This document shows positions 38,739-47,347 of a stretch of DNA of 55,833 nt, one piece after another. Made by a program: the position numbers and the translations under genes. The DNA comes from Methylobrevis pamukkalensis. GTDB lineage: Bacteria > Pseudomonadota > Alphaproteobacteria > Rhizobiales > Pleomorphomonadaceae. The stretch lies in assembly GCF_001720135.1 (NCBI RefSeq), contig NZ_MCRJ01000007.1:1-55833 (forward strand), written 5' to 3'. Every line of letters starts with the position of its first letter. Positions within the stretch are counted from its first letter, which is position 1. Below the pieces are notes generated by a model that was not told the origin of the DNA, made no database searches, and worked only from the letters and a program-made list of their open reading frames with translations.

Positions 38739-39574
38739 GGGGCACTCCAGCGGGTGAACATCGAGGTGGAGAGGGCGCGGCCGGTGCCGCCGTCGGCCAG
38801 GGTCTCGCGCAGCACCAGTTCGCCGGACTCGAGCCTGCCGGGCAGGTCGCCGAACAGATCGCCCATCAGTTCGTGGCCGGCGAGGAACGAGGCACGGATC
38901 GAATAGGCGGTCAGGATCACGAAGGACGGGTCGGGCGACAGCAGGCTGCGGCAGAGGTCCAGCATGTGCGGCAGGTCGTCGAACAGGTTCCACACCTCGC
39001 CGTCCGGCCCGCGGCCGAATTTCGGCGGATCGAGGAAGATGCCGTCATAGACGCTGCCGCGGCGGATCTCGCGCTCGCAGAATTTCACCGCGTCATCGCA
39101 GATCCATCGGATCGGTGCCGAATCGAGCCCGGACAAGAGCTGGTTCTCCCGCGCCCAGGCGATCGCCTTCTTCGAGGCATCCACATGGGTGACCTCGGCG
39201 CCGGCCTTCGCCGCCAGCAGCGAGGCAAGGCCGGTGTAGCCGAAGAGGTTCAGCACCCGCAGCGGCCGGCGGGCCGCGGCGATCCGTTCGGCCGCCCAGT
39301 CCCAGTGGACCTTCTGCTCGGGAAAGATGCCGACATGGCGGAAGGCCGTGAGGCGGCACAGGAAGTCGGTGCCGGAGACGGACATCTGCCAGCTCTCGCC
39401 GAGGCTCGGCGCGTGGCGCCAGCGGCCCGGGCCCTCCTCGTCGACGTCGCCGGTGAAGACGGCGCCGGCCGCCGCCCACTCGGCCGCCGGCCGGCGCCGG
39501 GCCCCCATCGCCTGCGGTTCGGGCCGCACGGTGACGAGGTCGCCGTAGCGCTCCAGCTTCTCGCCCTCGCCCAT
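38735..39574 (-). CDS. Class I SAM-dependent 23S rRNA methyltransferase (RlmI-like)
   Basis: The Rossmann methyltransferase domain has SVSGTDFLCRLTAFRHVGIF, WDWAAERI, LNLFGYTGLASLLAAKAGAE with HVDASKKAIAWARENQ, and the catalytic FLDPPKFGRGPDGEVW. 279 residues follow ATG 39574, but this Met is inside the conserved start: upstream in the same frame reads TLLETSGWDQYALLD, as in relatives. That frame stays open to a stop at ~39730 with no ATG, GTG or TTG. A different frame beyond it encodes a Lys/Ser/Gly-rich repeat tail. One base lost near 39709 would unite them. The true start is unresolved. A parS-like site lies at 39626-39641, inside this N-terminal part. Confidence 0.85.
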   Translation of the reverse strand: MGEGEKLERYGDLVTVRPEPQAMGARRRPAAEWAAAGAVFTGDVDEEGPGRWRHAPSLGESWQMSVSGTDFLCRLTAFRHVGIFPEQKVHWDWAAERIAAARRPLRVLNLFGYTGLASLLAAKAGAEVTHVDASKKAIAWARENQLLSGLDSAPIRWICDDAVKFCEREIRRGSVYDGIFLDPPKFGRGPDGEVWNLFDDLPHMLDLCRSLLSPDPSFVILTAYSIRASFLAGHELMGDLFGDLPGRLESGELVLRETLADGGTGRALSTSMFTRWSAP

Positions 39575-39625
39575 GTCGAGCAGCGCATACTGGTCCCAGC
39601 CGGAGGTCTCCAGCAGGGTGCCGAG

Positions 39626-39641
39626 TGTTTCACGTGAAATG
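39626..39641. promoter_or_regulatory. parS-like site (14/16)
   Basis: TGTTTCACGTGAAATG matches the canonical parS in 14 of 16 positions with an intact TTTCACGTGAAA core. It lies ~9 kb right of the putative origin and inside the 5' part of the methyltransferase gene. Confidence 0.6.
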
Positions 39642-39859
39642 CGCGGCCCGCGCGGCCGGGGCGGCGGACGCTTCGGCGCCGGGGCGGCCGACGCTTCATC
39701 AGCCCGCGCGGCCGGCCGGCCTCCGGTTTAGAAGCCGGAGATTTTCCCGTGTCGGATCGAGGTCCCGCCTTCGGGATGCGGGGACCGCCGCCACGGGAGG
39801 CGCCGCCCCGCGGCGCGTCGTCGGCCCGGCGGGTGTCGCCATGGGACTCAGCGCCGGAC

Positions 39860-39994
39860 GGTCTGGCACCGAACGGCTTGCCGCCGGAGGGCCTTGCGTC
39901 AGAGGATTTGCCACCGGAGGATTTTCCGACGGGCGACTTGCCACCAGTTGACCTGCCAGCGGACGGCTTGCCGGCAGACGGCTTGCCCCCGGTC
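39860..39994 (-). repeat. 15-bp tandem repeat encoding a GGKPS-like pentapeptide
   Basis: About nine diverged 15-bp units. In the minus-strand reading they encode GGKPS, AGKPS, AGRST, GGKSP, VGKSS, GGKSS, DARPS, GGKPF and GARPS. It is likely the disordered basic N-terminal arm of the adjacent rRNA methyltransferase. This reading frame uses G/C in the third codon position more than the alternative open frame does. Confidence 0.7.
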
Positions 39995-40299
39995 TTCCGG
40001 CCGGAGGGCGACGTGTCGGACGGCGGCGGGCGGCGGGCCAAGGGCGTCTCCGGACGGGATGCGGGTGGACAGGACGGCGGGCAACGGGCCCCATCCGCTG
40101 CGGCCGATCGCCCGCACCCTATAGCGTGCGGCCGGCGCGAGGAAAAGCGCGCCGCCGGCCCCGGCGCAGAATGCTGCGCGCAACGGCGCCTTTTTGCCCG
40201 ATCAGGCCATCGTCGCGGACATGGGCCGGCGACTGTTTCGCCGCCGATTCGATCGGCTGCGCTCTCGACAGCCGGCGCCGGTGGAAGTATTGCCGAAGA

Positions 40300-40989
40300 A
40301 TGCGGATTCTTGCTCTCGATACGTCGCTCGATCTCTGTCAGGTCGCCTTCGTCGCCGCCTCCGGACGGGCGGTGCTGCGCTCCGAACCGCTGGCGCGCGG
40401 CCACGGCGAGCGACTGTTCGCGATGATCGCCGAGGTGCTGGACGAGGCGGGGGTCACGCTGGCCGACGTCGACCGATTCGCCGTCACCACCGGCCCCGGC
40501 AGCTTCACCGGCATCCGCATCGGCCTTGCCGCCGCCCGCGGCTTCGGCCTCGCCCTCAAGCGTCCCGTGGTCGGCATCGGCACGCTGGCGGCGCTGGCGC
40601 GCTCCTTCGAGGACCGCCCGTCCGGTCCGGTCGTCTCCGTGGTCGATGCGCGCAAGGGCGAGGTCTACATGGCGGTCCACGCCGCGGGGGGCATGGAAAT
40701 GGTCGCGCCCTTCGTTGCGACCGCGGAGGTGGCGCTGGCGCATGTGCCGCCGGACACCGCGCTGCTGATCGGCAGCGGCGCGCCGCTGCTGGTGCATGCG
40801 GCCACCTGCGCCGGCCAGCGCGTGCCCCCGCATCTGGCACGGTCCGGACCGGACGTTCTGGCGCTCGCCCGGCTCGGCCTTGCCGCGCCGGCGCCGGCCC
40901 GCCCGCCGGCGCCGGTCTACGTCCGTCCGCCCGACGCAAAGCCGTCCCGCCGCCCGTCACTGCTCGCCGCCCTGGAGTTCGACCGCTGA
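40300..40989 (+). CDS. tsaB: tRNA threonylcarbamoyladenosine biosynthesis protein TsaB
   Basis: A 229-residue ASKHA-fold scaffold protein that works with TsaD and TsaE to make t6A37 on ANN-decoding tRNAs. N-terminal MRILALDTSLDLCQVAFVAA, central TTGPGSFTGIRIGLAAARGF and VVSVVDARKGEVYMAVHAAG are diagnostic. Start ATG 40300 is the first Met before the conserved RILALDTS. Stop and start overlap by one base with rimI (TGATG), a standard tsaB-rimI pair. Confidence 0.95.
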   Translation: MRILALDTSLDLCQVAFVAASGRAVLRSEPLARGHGERLFAMIAEVLDEAGVTLADVDRFAVTTGPGSFTGIRIGLAAARGFGLALKRPVVGIGTLAALARSFEDRPSGPVVSVVDARKGEVYMAVHAAGGMEMVAPFVATAEVALAHVPPDTALLIGSGAPLLVHAATCAGQRVPPHLARSGPDVLALARLGLAAPAPARPPAPVYVRPPDAKPSRRPSLLAALEFDR

Positions 40990-41477
40990 TGTTTCCCTGG
41001 TACGACCCCTTCCCGGTCCTGATCGAGCCGGCCGACCTTGGCGAGGCCGACGAACTTGCCGAGATCCACGCGACCGGCTTTCACCGCGGCTGGAGCCCGC
41101 CCGAGGTGGAGGCGCTGCTGGTGCAGGACCGGATGATCGCGCTCGTCGGCCGGCGCGGCTCGCTGTTCGGCTCGCGCCGCCCGGTCGGCTTCGTGCTGGT
41201 GCGCAAGGCCGGCGACGAGGCGGAGGTGCTGACACTGGTGGTCTCGCCGCACCATCGCCGGCGCGGCATCGCCGCACGGCTGATGGACGAGGCGATGCGC
41301 CGGCTTTACGCCGAGCGGGTGCGCTCGCTGTTCCTGGAGGTCGATGAGGGCAATGCCGCCGCGATCGGCCTCTACCGCCGCCTCGGCTTTCGCGAGGTCG
41401 GCCGCCGCGACAACTACTACGCCCGCAGCGGCGGGCCGGCCGGCGGCGCGCTTGTCATGCGTGCCGACATAAGCTAA
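40989..41477 (+). CDS. rimI: Ribosomal-protein-alanine N-acetyltransferase (RimI-like GNAT)
   Basis: A 162-residue GNAT acetyltransferase. The acetyl-CoA loop is LVVSPHHRRRGIAARLMDEA (R/Q-x-x-G-x-A), with LEVDEGNAAAIGLYRRLGF and VGRRDNYYA downstream, as in RimI, which acetylates the N-terminus of ribosomal protein S18. N-terminus FHRGWSPPEVEALL. Translationally coupled to tsaB and followed by fur after ~90 bp. Confidence 0.93.
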   Translation: MFPWYDPFPVLIEPADLGEADELAEIHATGFHRGWSPPEVEALLVQDRMIALVGRRGSLFGSRRPVGFVLVRKAGDEAEVLTLVVSPHHRRRGIAARLMDEAMRRLYAERVRSLFLEVDEGNAAAIGLYRRLGFREVGRRDNYYARSGGPAGGALVMRADIS

Positions 41478-41569
41478 CCGGGACCGGGTCCGGTCCCCCC
41501 GGAACCCATCCATGACTTTCTGTCCGGCGTCGGTCGCGCCGGCTGACCCAAGCCTCGGGACCCGTGGTG

Positions 41570-42031
41570 ATGAACGAATTGGCGGGACGTCAGCTTGAGG
41601 AGCAATGCGCCGCCAAGGGCATGCGCATGACGGAACAGCGCCGTGTCATCGCCCGGGTTCTCGGCGCCGCCACCGACCATCCCGACGTGGAGGAGGTCTA
41701 TCGCCGCGCCTCGGCGATCGACGGCAACATCTCGATCTCCACGGTCTACCGCACCGTCAAGCTGTTCGAGGACGCGGGCATCATCGCCCGCCATGATTTC
41801 CGCGACGGCCGCTCGCGCTACGAGACCGTGCCCGACGAGCACCACGACCATCTGATCGACCTGCGCAGCGGCGAGGTGATCGAATTCCGCAGCGAGGAGA
41901 TCGAGGGCCTGCAGGAGCTGATCGCCCGCCGCCTGGGCTACCGCCTCGTCGACCATCGGCTCGAACTCTACGCCGTACCGCTCGACGCCGACGAGACCCC
42001 CTCGCCGGGCCGGGGCGCGCGCAGCGAATGA
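41570..42031 (+). CDS. Fur-family metalloregulator (Fur/Mur)
   Basis: 153 residues from ATG 41570; two GTG codons just upstream (41564, 41567) are alternatives. The winged helix has MRMTEQRRVIARVLGAATDH, VEEVYRRASAIDGNISISTV and YRTVKLFEDAGIIARHDF. The metal sites are in YETVPDEHHDHLIDLRSGEV with the HHDH cluster and IEFRSEEIE. No C-x-x-C zinc motif, as usual for alphaproteobacterial Fur, which often responds to manganese (Mur). Overlaps plsC by 4 bp. Metal specificity cannot be read from sequence. Confidence 0.93.
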   Translation: MNELAGRQLEEQCAAKGMRMTEQRRVIARVLGAATDHPDVEEVYRRASAIDGNISISTVYRTVKLFEDAGIIARHDFRDGRSRYETVPDEHHDHLIDLRSGEVIEFRSEEIEGLQELIARRLGYRLVDHRLELYAVPLDADETPSPGRGARSE

Positions 42032-42894
42032 GCGGCCTGCGCGACCGGGGCAACCTGCTGCCGGCCGCCAAGCTCGCGCTGCTCGTCGTCGGCACCCTGC
42101 CGTTCGTGCCCTTGCAGATGCTGGCGGTGCGCCGCGGCTGGGCCCTCTCCCGCCGCCTGCCGCTCGTCTGGCACCGGGTCGCAGCCCGCCTGCTCGGGGT
42201 CCGGATCACGGTGCGCGGCGCCCCGGCGGCGGAGCGCCCGCTGCTGATCTGCGCCAACCATGTCTCCTGGCTCGACATCGTCGTGCTGGCCGCGCTGATG
42301 CCGGTCTCCTTCGTCGCCAAGTCCGAGGTCGGCACCTGGCCGGTGTTCGGCACGCTGGCGCGGCTGCAGCGCTCGGTCTTCGTCGACCGCCAGCGCCGGT
42401 CGGCCACCGCCAGCCAGGCCCGCGACATCGCCGGCCGGCTCGGCGCGGGCGACGCGATCGTGCTGTTTGCGGAAGGCACCTCCAGCGACGGCACGCTGGT
42501 GCTGCCCTTCCGCTCAGCCCTCGTTGGCGCCGCCCATGCGGCGCTGGAGGCCGGCGATCATCCCGAGGTGCTGGTCCAGCCGGTGGCGATCGCCTACACC
42601 CGCATCCACGGCCTGCCCGCCGGCCTTGCCGGGCGGCTGGAGGTGAGCTGGACCGGCGAGGTCGACCTCGTGCCCCATCTCCTGTTCGTGCTGCGCCAGG
42701 CGTCGATCGACGTGTCCGTGCTGTTCGGCACGCCCGTGGTCTTCGGCCGGGGCGGCGATCGCAAGGCGGTGACGCTGGCCGCCGAGCGCGCGGTGCGCCG
42801 GATGCTGGCCGGCGAGATCGCCGGTCACGACATTTCGGCGGAAACGTCGGATGGGGCCTCCGGGCCTATTCTCAAAGCGGCCGAAACCGGATAA
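42028..42894 (+). CDS. plsC: 1-acyl-sn-glycerol-3-phosphate acyltransferase-like protein
   Basis: A 288-residue membrane-associated lysophospholipid acyltransferase. The HX4D catalytic motif is CANHVSWLDIVVLAAL, and block III is IVLFAEGTSSDGTLVLPFRS. One N-terminal hydrophobic segment (LALLVVGTLPFVPLQMLAV) anchors it. It may make phosphatidic acid or acylate another lysolipid such as ornithine lipid precursors. Overlaps fur by 4 bp and is followed by miaB after 108 bp. Confidence 0.88.
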   Translation: MSGLRDRGNLLPAAKLALLVVGTLPFVPLQMLAVRRGWALSRRLPLVWHRVAARLLGVRITVRGAPAAERPLLICANHVSWLDIVVLAALMPVSFVAKSEVGTWPVFGTLARLQRSVFVDRQRRSATASQARDIAGRLGAGDAIVLFAEGTSSDGTLVLPFRSALVGAAHAALEAGDHPEVLVQPVAIAYTRIHGLPAGLAGRLEVSWTGEVDLVPHLLFVLRQASIDVSVLFGTPVVFGRGGDRKAVTLAAERAVRRMLAGEIAGHDISAETSDGASGPILKAAETG

Positions 42895-43002
42895 ACCGGA
42901 CGAAGGTCGTCCCCCGAACGGGCGGCGGCCGAGGATGCCCTGGACGGCAATCCCTCGCGGCGTGAGCCCGCGGCGAGGCGCAGAGGAGAAAGCACCGCAC
43001 TC

Positions 43003-44397
43003 GTGACGGCGCAGAAGTCAGTCTACATCAAGACCTACGGGTGTCAGATGAACGTCTACGATTCCGATCGTATGACCGACGCCCTGGTCCCGCTCGGCTA
43101 CCGCGAGACCGACAGTCTCGACACCGCCGACCTTGTCATCCTCAACACCTGCCACATCCGCGAGAAGGCCGCCGAGAAGGTCTATTCCGAACTCGGGCGC
43201 CTGCGCGTGATGAAGGAAGAGCGTGCCCTCGAGGGCCGCGAGATGCTCGTCGGCGTGGCCGGCTGCGTAGCCCAGGCCGAAGGGCAGGAGATCCTGCGCC
43301 GCGCGCCCTCGGTCGACATGGTGTTCGGTCCGCAGTCCTATCACCGCCTGCCCGAGATCATGGAGCGCGCCCGCCTCGGCGTCGGCGTTGTCGAGACCGA
43401 CTTCGACGGCGACGACAAGTTCGAGGTGGTGCCGGCCCCGGCGCGCCAGGCGATCCGCGCCCGCGGCGTCACCGCCTTCCTCACCGTGCAGGAAGGCTGC
43501 GACAAGTTCTGCACCTTCTGCGTCGTGCCCTACACCCGCGGCGCCGAGATCTCGCGCCCGGTGGGCAAGGTGCTGGCCGAGGCCGAACGGCTCGCCGCCG
43601 CCGGCGTGCGCGAGGTGACGCTGCTCGGCCAGAACGTCAACGGCTACCATGGCGAGGGTCCGGACGGCCGCCCGTGGGGCCTTGGCGACCTTCTGCGCCG
43701 CCTTGCCGAGGTGCCGGGTCTCGACCGCCTGCGCTACACCACCAGCCATCCGCGCGACATGGACGCCGACCTGCTCGCCGTCCACCGCGACCTGCCGCAG
43801 GTGATGCCCTATCTCCACCTGCCGGTGCAGTCGGGCTCCGACCGCATCCTCGACGCGATGAACCGGCGCCACACCCGCGACGACTACCTGAAGCTGGTCG
43901 CCCGCATCCGCGCCGCCCGCCCGGACATCGCCCTGACCAGCGACTTCATCGTCGGCTTCCCGGGCGAGACCGAGGCCGAGTTCGCCGAGACGCTGTCGCT
44001 CGTCGAGGAGGTCGGCTTTGCCGCCGCCTACACCTTCAAGTATTCGCCCCGCCCCGGCACCCCGGCGGCGAGCCTCGGCGACCAGGTCGACGAGGCCGTG
44101 GGCAGCGAACGGCTGCTTCGGCTCCAGGCGCTGGTCAACCGCCAGCAGCAGGCCTTTTCCGCGTCGATGGTCGGACGCACCCTCGAGGTGCTGTTCGAGA
44201 AGCCCGGCCGCTATCCCGGCCAGCTCATCGGCCGCTCTCCTTATCTGCAGTCGGTCGTCGTCGCCGCGGATGCGGCGCGGATCGGCACGATCGCGCGCGT
44301 GACGATCGAGGACATCAGGCCCAACAGCCTGATGGGTCATCTCGTCGATGCGCCGGCCGAGGCAGTCGATGTCGCCGGCGCCGGGGGATGGAGTTGA
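43003..44397 (+). CDS. miaB: tRNA-2-methylthio-N6-dimethylallyladenosine synthase MiaB
   Basis: 464 residues, a radical-SAM methylthiotransferase acting on i6A37 of tRNAs. Three N-terminal cluster cysteines occur in [37 protein letters not shown] and [11 protein letters not shown]. The radical-SAM CxxxCxxC is in [22 protein letters not shown]-terminal TRAM domain follows (from [20 protein letters not shown]). The start is GTG 43003, with GAGGAG 15-20 bp upstream. Confidence 0.97.
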   Translation: MTAQKSVYIKTYGCQMNVYDSDRMTDALVPLGYRETDSLDTADLVILNTCHIREKAAEKVYSELGRLRVMKEERALEGREMLVGVAGCVAQAEGQEILRRAPSVDMVFGPQSYHRLPEIMERARLGVGVVETDFDGDDKFEVVPAPARQAIRARGVTAFLTVQEGCDKFCTFCVVPYTRGAEISRPVGKVLAEAERLAAAGVREVTLLGQNVNGYHGEGPDGRPWGLGDLLRRLAEVPGLDRLRYTTSHPRDMDADLLAVHRDLPQVMPYLHLPVQSGSDRILDAMNRRHTRDDYLKLVARIRAARPDIALTSDFIVGFPGETEAEFAETLSLVEEVGFAAAYTFKYSPRPGTPAASLGDQVDEAVGSERLLRLQALVNRQQQAFSASMVGRTLEVLFEKPGRYPGQLIGRSPYLQSVVVAADAARIGTIARVTIEDIRPNSLMGHLVDAPAEAVDVAGAGGWS

Positions 44398-44435
44398 CGG
44401 GCGAGACCCTGGTGCCTGCCGGACCTGGAGACGAC

Positions 44436-45527
44436 ATGACCCACGCTTCCGACATGACCCATGTTGTGCTTGCCTTCGATGACAACCGCCTGATCGGCGA
44501 CCTCTACGGTCAGTTCGACCAGCATCTCGCTCTCATGGAACAACGCCTCGGGGTCGACGTCGTCGCCCGCGGCAATCAGGTCACGATCCGCGGCCCGCAC
44601 GAGGCCTGCGCCCGTGCCCGCGACGTGCTGGAGGCGCTCTATGCCCGGCTGCAGGCGGGCGACGAGATCCAGCCCGGCGACGTGGAGGGCGCGCTGCGCA
44701 TGGCGATCGCGGTCGGGGCGCAACTGCCGCTGCCGACGCTGGAGCCGAAGACGCGGCTGAAGCTCGCCCAGATCGCCACCCGTCGCAAGACCGTGGTCGC
44801 GCGCAATCCGGCGCAGGACGCCTACATCCGCGCCATGGACCGGGCGTCGCTGGTGTTCGGCCTCGGCCCGGCCGGCACCGGCAAGACCTATCTCGCCGTC
44901 GCCTATGCCGCGGCCCTTTTGGAGCGCGGCGAGGTCGCGCGCCTGATCCTGTCGCGGCCGGCGGTGGAGGCCGGCGAACGGCTCGGCTTCCTGCCCGGCG
45001 ACATGCGCGAGAAGATCGACCCTTACCTGCGCCCGCTCTACGACGCGCTGCACGACATGATGCCGCCGGAAAAGGTCGAGCGCTGCCTCACCTCCGGCGC
45101 CATCGAGGTCGCCCCGCTCGCCTTCATGCGCGGCCGGACGCTCGCCAACGCGGCGGTGATCCTCGACGAGGCGCAGAACACCACCGCCGTGCAGATGAAG
45201 ATGTTCCTGACCCGCCTCGGCGAGGGCTCCAAGATGTTCGTCACCGGCGACCCGACCCAGGTCGACCTGCCCGCCGGCCAGGTCTCCGGTCTCGTCGAAT
45301 CGACGCGGATCCTGAAGGACGTGCCCGGGATCGTGCAGGTCCGCTTCTCGGAGACCGACGTGGTCCGCCACGAACTGGTCGGCCGCATCGTCACCGCCTA
45401 TGATCAGGAAAGCCGCGAGCGGCTTGCCGCCCGCGAGGTGTCGCGCGCCCGCAGCCGGCCGGTCGAGCCGCAGATCGAGCCGCCGCTGGAGCCGGAGGTG
45501 TTCGTGCCGCGCGAGACCCTGTCGTGA
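44436..45527 (+). CDS. ybeZ: PhoH-family ATPase (YbeZ)
   Basis: 363 residues from ATG 44436, which follows GGAG at the right distance. An in-frame ATG 48 bp upstream overlaps miaB. An N-terminal KH-like RNA-binding part (LALMEQRLGVDVVARGNQVT) precedes the P-loop ATPase: Walker A GPAGTGKTYLAVAYAAALLE near residue 144 and Walker B AAVILDEAQNTTAVQMKMFL then RLGEGSKMFVTGDPTQVDLP. It is probably a helicase-like partner of the endoribonuclease YbeY, next in the operon. Confidence 0.95.
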   Translation: MTHASDMTHVVLAFDDNRLIGDLYGQFDQHLALMEQRLGVDVVARGNQVTIRGPHEACARARDVLEALYARLQAGDEIQPGDVEGALRMAIAVGAQLPLPTLEPKTRLKLAQIATRRKTVVARNPAQDAYIRAMDRASLVFGLGPAGTGKTYLAVAYAAALLERGEVARLILSRPAVEAGERLGFLPGDMREKIDPYLRPLYDALHDMMPPEKVERCLTSGAIEVAPLAFMRGRTLANAAVILDEAQNTTAVQMKMFLTRLGEGSKMFVTGDPTQVDLPAGQVSGLVESTRILKDVPGIVQVRFSETDVVRHELVGRIVTAYDQESRERLAAREVSRARSRPVEPQIEPPLEPEVFVPRETLS

Positions 45528-46048
45528 GCCGACAACCTGCACCCTCGTCCCGGTCCGCGGTCCCGCCGCTCGTCGTCGACCTCGTGGTCGAGGCCGGCGA
45601 CTGGGGTGCGGAGGAGGATCTGGAGGCGATGGCGGAGCGCACGAGCGCAGCCGTGCTCGCCCGGGCGCCGCAGAAGGTGCGTCCCGGCACCGAGGTGACG
45701 CTGCTGTTCGTGGACGACGCCGCGATCCGCGAGATCAACCGCGAGCATCGCGGCTTCGACAAGCCGACCAACGTGCTGTCCTTCCCGATGCAGCCGCCGG
45801 GCGCCGCGCTCTACGGGCCGATGCTCGGCGACATCGTGATCGCTCGCGAGACGGTGGTGCGCGAGGCCGACGAGGCGGGCATTCCCCTCGACCACCATCT
45901 TGCGCACATGATGGTCCACGGCCTTCTCCACCTGCTCGGCCATGACCATGTGGAGGCCGACGAGGCCGACGCCATGGAGGCGCTCGAGACGGCGATTCTC
46001 GGCGATCTTGCGATTCCCGATCCCTATTGCGGGACGGACCCCGTATGA
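45524..46048 (+). CDS. ybeY: Endoribonuclease YbeY
   Basis: A 174-residue single-strand-specific metal-dependent endoribonuclease in 16S rRNA 3'-end maturation and ribosome quality control. The zinc motif is HHLAHMMVHGLLHLLGHDHV (H-x3-H-x5-H). Other signatures are VTLLFVDDAAIREINREHRG and KPTNVLSFPMQPPG. Starts with GTG overlapping the phoH stop (GTGA) and is followed by the corC gene after 64 bp. Confidence 0.96.
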   Translation: MSRQPAPSSRSAVPPLVVDLVVEAGDWGAEEDLEAMAERTSAAVLARAPQKVRPGTEVTLLFVDDAAIREINREHRGFDKPTNVLSFPMQPPGAALYGPMLGDIVIARETVVREADEAGIPLDHHLAHMMVHGLLHLLGHDHVEADEADAMEALETAILGDLAIPDPYCGTDPV

Positions 46049-46112
46049 TGGCGCCGGCAGGCGAGCGCCCTGCCGCGGCCGCAACCGATGAAAGGACGAT
46101 GGAAAGACTCCG

Positions 46113-47192
46113 ATGAACGACACCGACGCACAGAGTAGCAGCGCGGTCCTCGCCGACGAGGCGAGGTCCGCGACCCGTGACGGACAGGGCGACGCCGAGA
46201 CACGAAGTTCCGGCGGCTGGCTTGGCCGCCTGAGGGAAACCCTGGGACTTCGCGTCCCCGCCAATCTCCGCCAGGATCTCGAACAGGCCCTGTCGCGCGA
46301 GGACGCCCTCGACGCGGCCTTCTCGCCGGAAGAGCGGGCCATGCTGCGCAACATCCTGCGCATGCGCGAGACCCGCGTCGACGACATCATGGTGCCGCGC
46401 GCCGACATCAACGCCGTCGATCTCTCCATCTCGCTCGCCGATCTGGTGCTGGCCTTCGAGAGCTCTGGCCATTCGCGCATGCCGATCTTCCGCGAGACCC
46501 TCGATGATCCGGTCGGCATGGTCCACATCAAGGACCTGATGGCCCACATCACCATCGCTGCCAAGCGCATCCGCGACGACGCGGCCGGCCCCGCCGTGCC
46601 GGTGCTCGAGGTCGGCTCGGTCGATCTCGGCCTGCCGCTGTCGGCGACCGACCTGTTGCGGCCGATCCTGTTCGTCCCCCCCTCGATGCCCGCCTCCGAT
46701 CTGCTTGCCAAGATGCAGGCGACCCGCATCCAGATCGCGCTGGTGATCGACGAATACGGCGGCACCGACGGTCTCGTCTCCATGGAGGACATCGTCGAGA
46801 CCATCGTCGGCGACATTTCCGACGAGCATGACGAGCTCGAGGGCCCGTCGATCGTCCCGACCGCCAACGGCGGCTTCATCGCCGACGCGCGGGCGTCGCT
46901 GGAGGACGTGGTGGCGGCCGTGGGCCCCGAATTCGAGGTGGCCGACTACGGCGACGACGTCGACACCATCGGCGGCATGCTGTTCAGCCTGCTCGGGCGC
47001 ATCCCGGTGCGCGGCGAGATCGTCACCTCGCCGGAACTGGCCGCCTTCGAGATCGAGGTGCTCGAGGCCGATCCCCGCCGCATCCGCAAGGTCCGCATCT
47101 CGCCCCGCGGCGCGGCCCAGCCGGCGGTTCCCGACCGGCGCAAGCGGCGTCCGGACAGCGAGGCCCCCGAACAGGAGTCGGCGGCCGAATAG
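46113..47192 (+). CDS. CorC/YbeX-type CBS-domain protein (hemolysin family)
   Basis: 359 residues. Two CBS domains occupy ~residues 70-215 (MRETRVDDIMVPRADINAVD with HSRMPIFRETLDDPVGMVHI, and PILFVPPSMPASDLLAKMQA with IQIALVIDEYGGTDGLVSME). A C-terminal CorC_HlyC domain carries IGGMLFSLLGRIPVRGEIV. There is no transmembrane DUF21 domain, so it is the soluble YbeX/CorC type, tied to magnesium/cobalt handling and ribosome biogenesis. The conserved miaB-ybeZ-ybeY-ybeX-lnt order is preserved. Confidence 0.93.
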   Translation: MNDTDAQSSSAVLADEARSATRDGQGDAETRSSGGWLGRLRETLGLRVPANLRQDLEQALSREDALDAAFSPEERAMLRNILRMRETRVDDIMVPRADINAVDLSISLADLVLAFESSGHSRMPIFRETLDDPVGMVHIKDLMAHITIAAKRIRDDAAGPAVPVLEVGSVDLGLPLSATDLLRPILFVPPSMPASDLLAKMQATRIQIALVIDEYGGTDGLVSMEDIVETIVGDISDEHDELEGPSIVPTANGGFIADARASLEDVVAAVGPEFEVADYGDDVDTIGGMLFSLLGRIPVRGEIVTSPELAAFEIEVLEADPRRIRKVRISPRGAAQPAVPDRRKRRPDSEAPEQESAAE

Positions 47193-47347
47193 TCCGGCCG
47201 AAGAGCGCGGAGGAACCGGGGCAAGCCTGCAGCCGGCGCTTGACCCCATGGCAGGCGACGGCTCAGCTTGGCCGGCGGCATGGCTGATTCGCCGCCGCGT
47301 CCGGCCGGGCCCGTGGCCGCCGGTCAGGCTCCAGGCAGGGACACCGG

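Noticed and set aside
39699-40094. 131-residue Pro/Arg-rich protein starting at 40094 on minus
   Set aside because: The alternative frame over the same 15-bp repeats has better codon usage and links to the methyltransferase; this reading has poorer third-position G/C.
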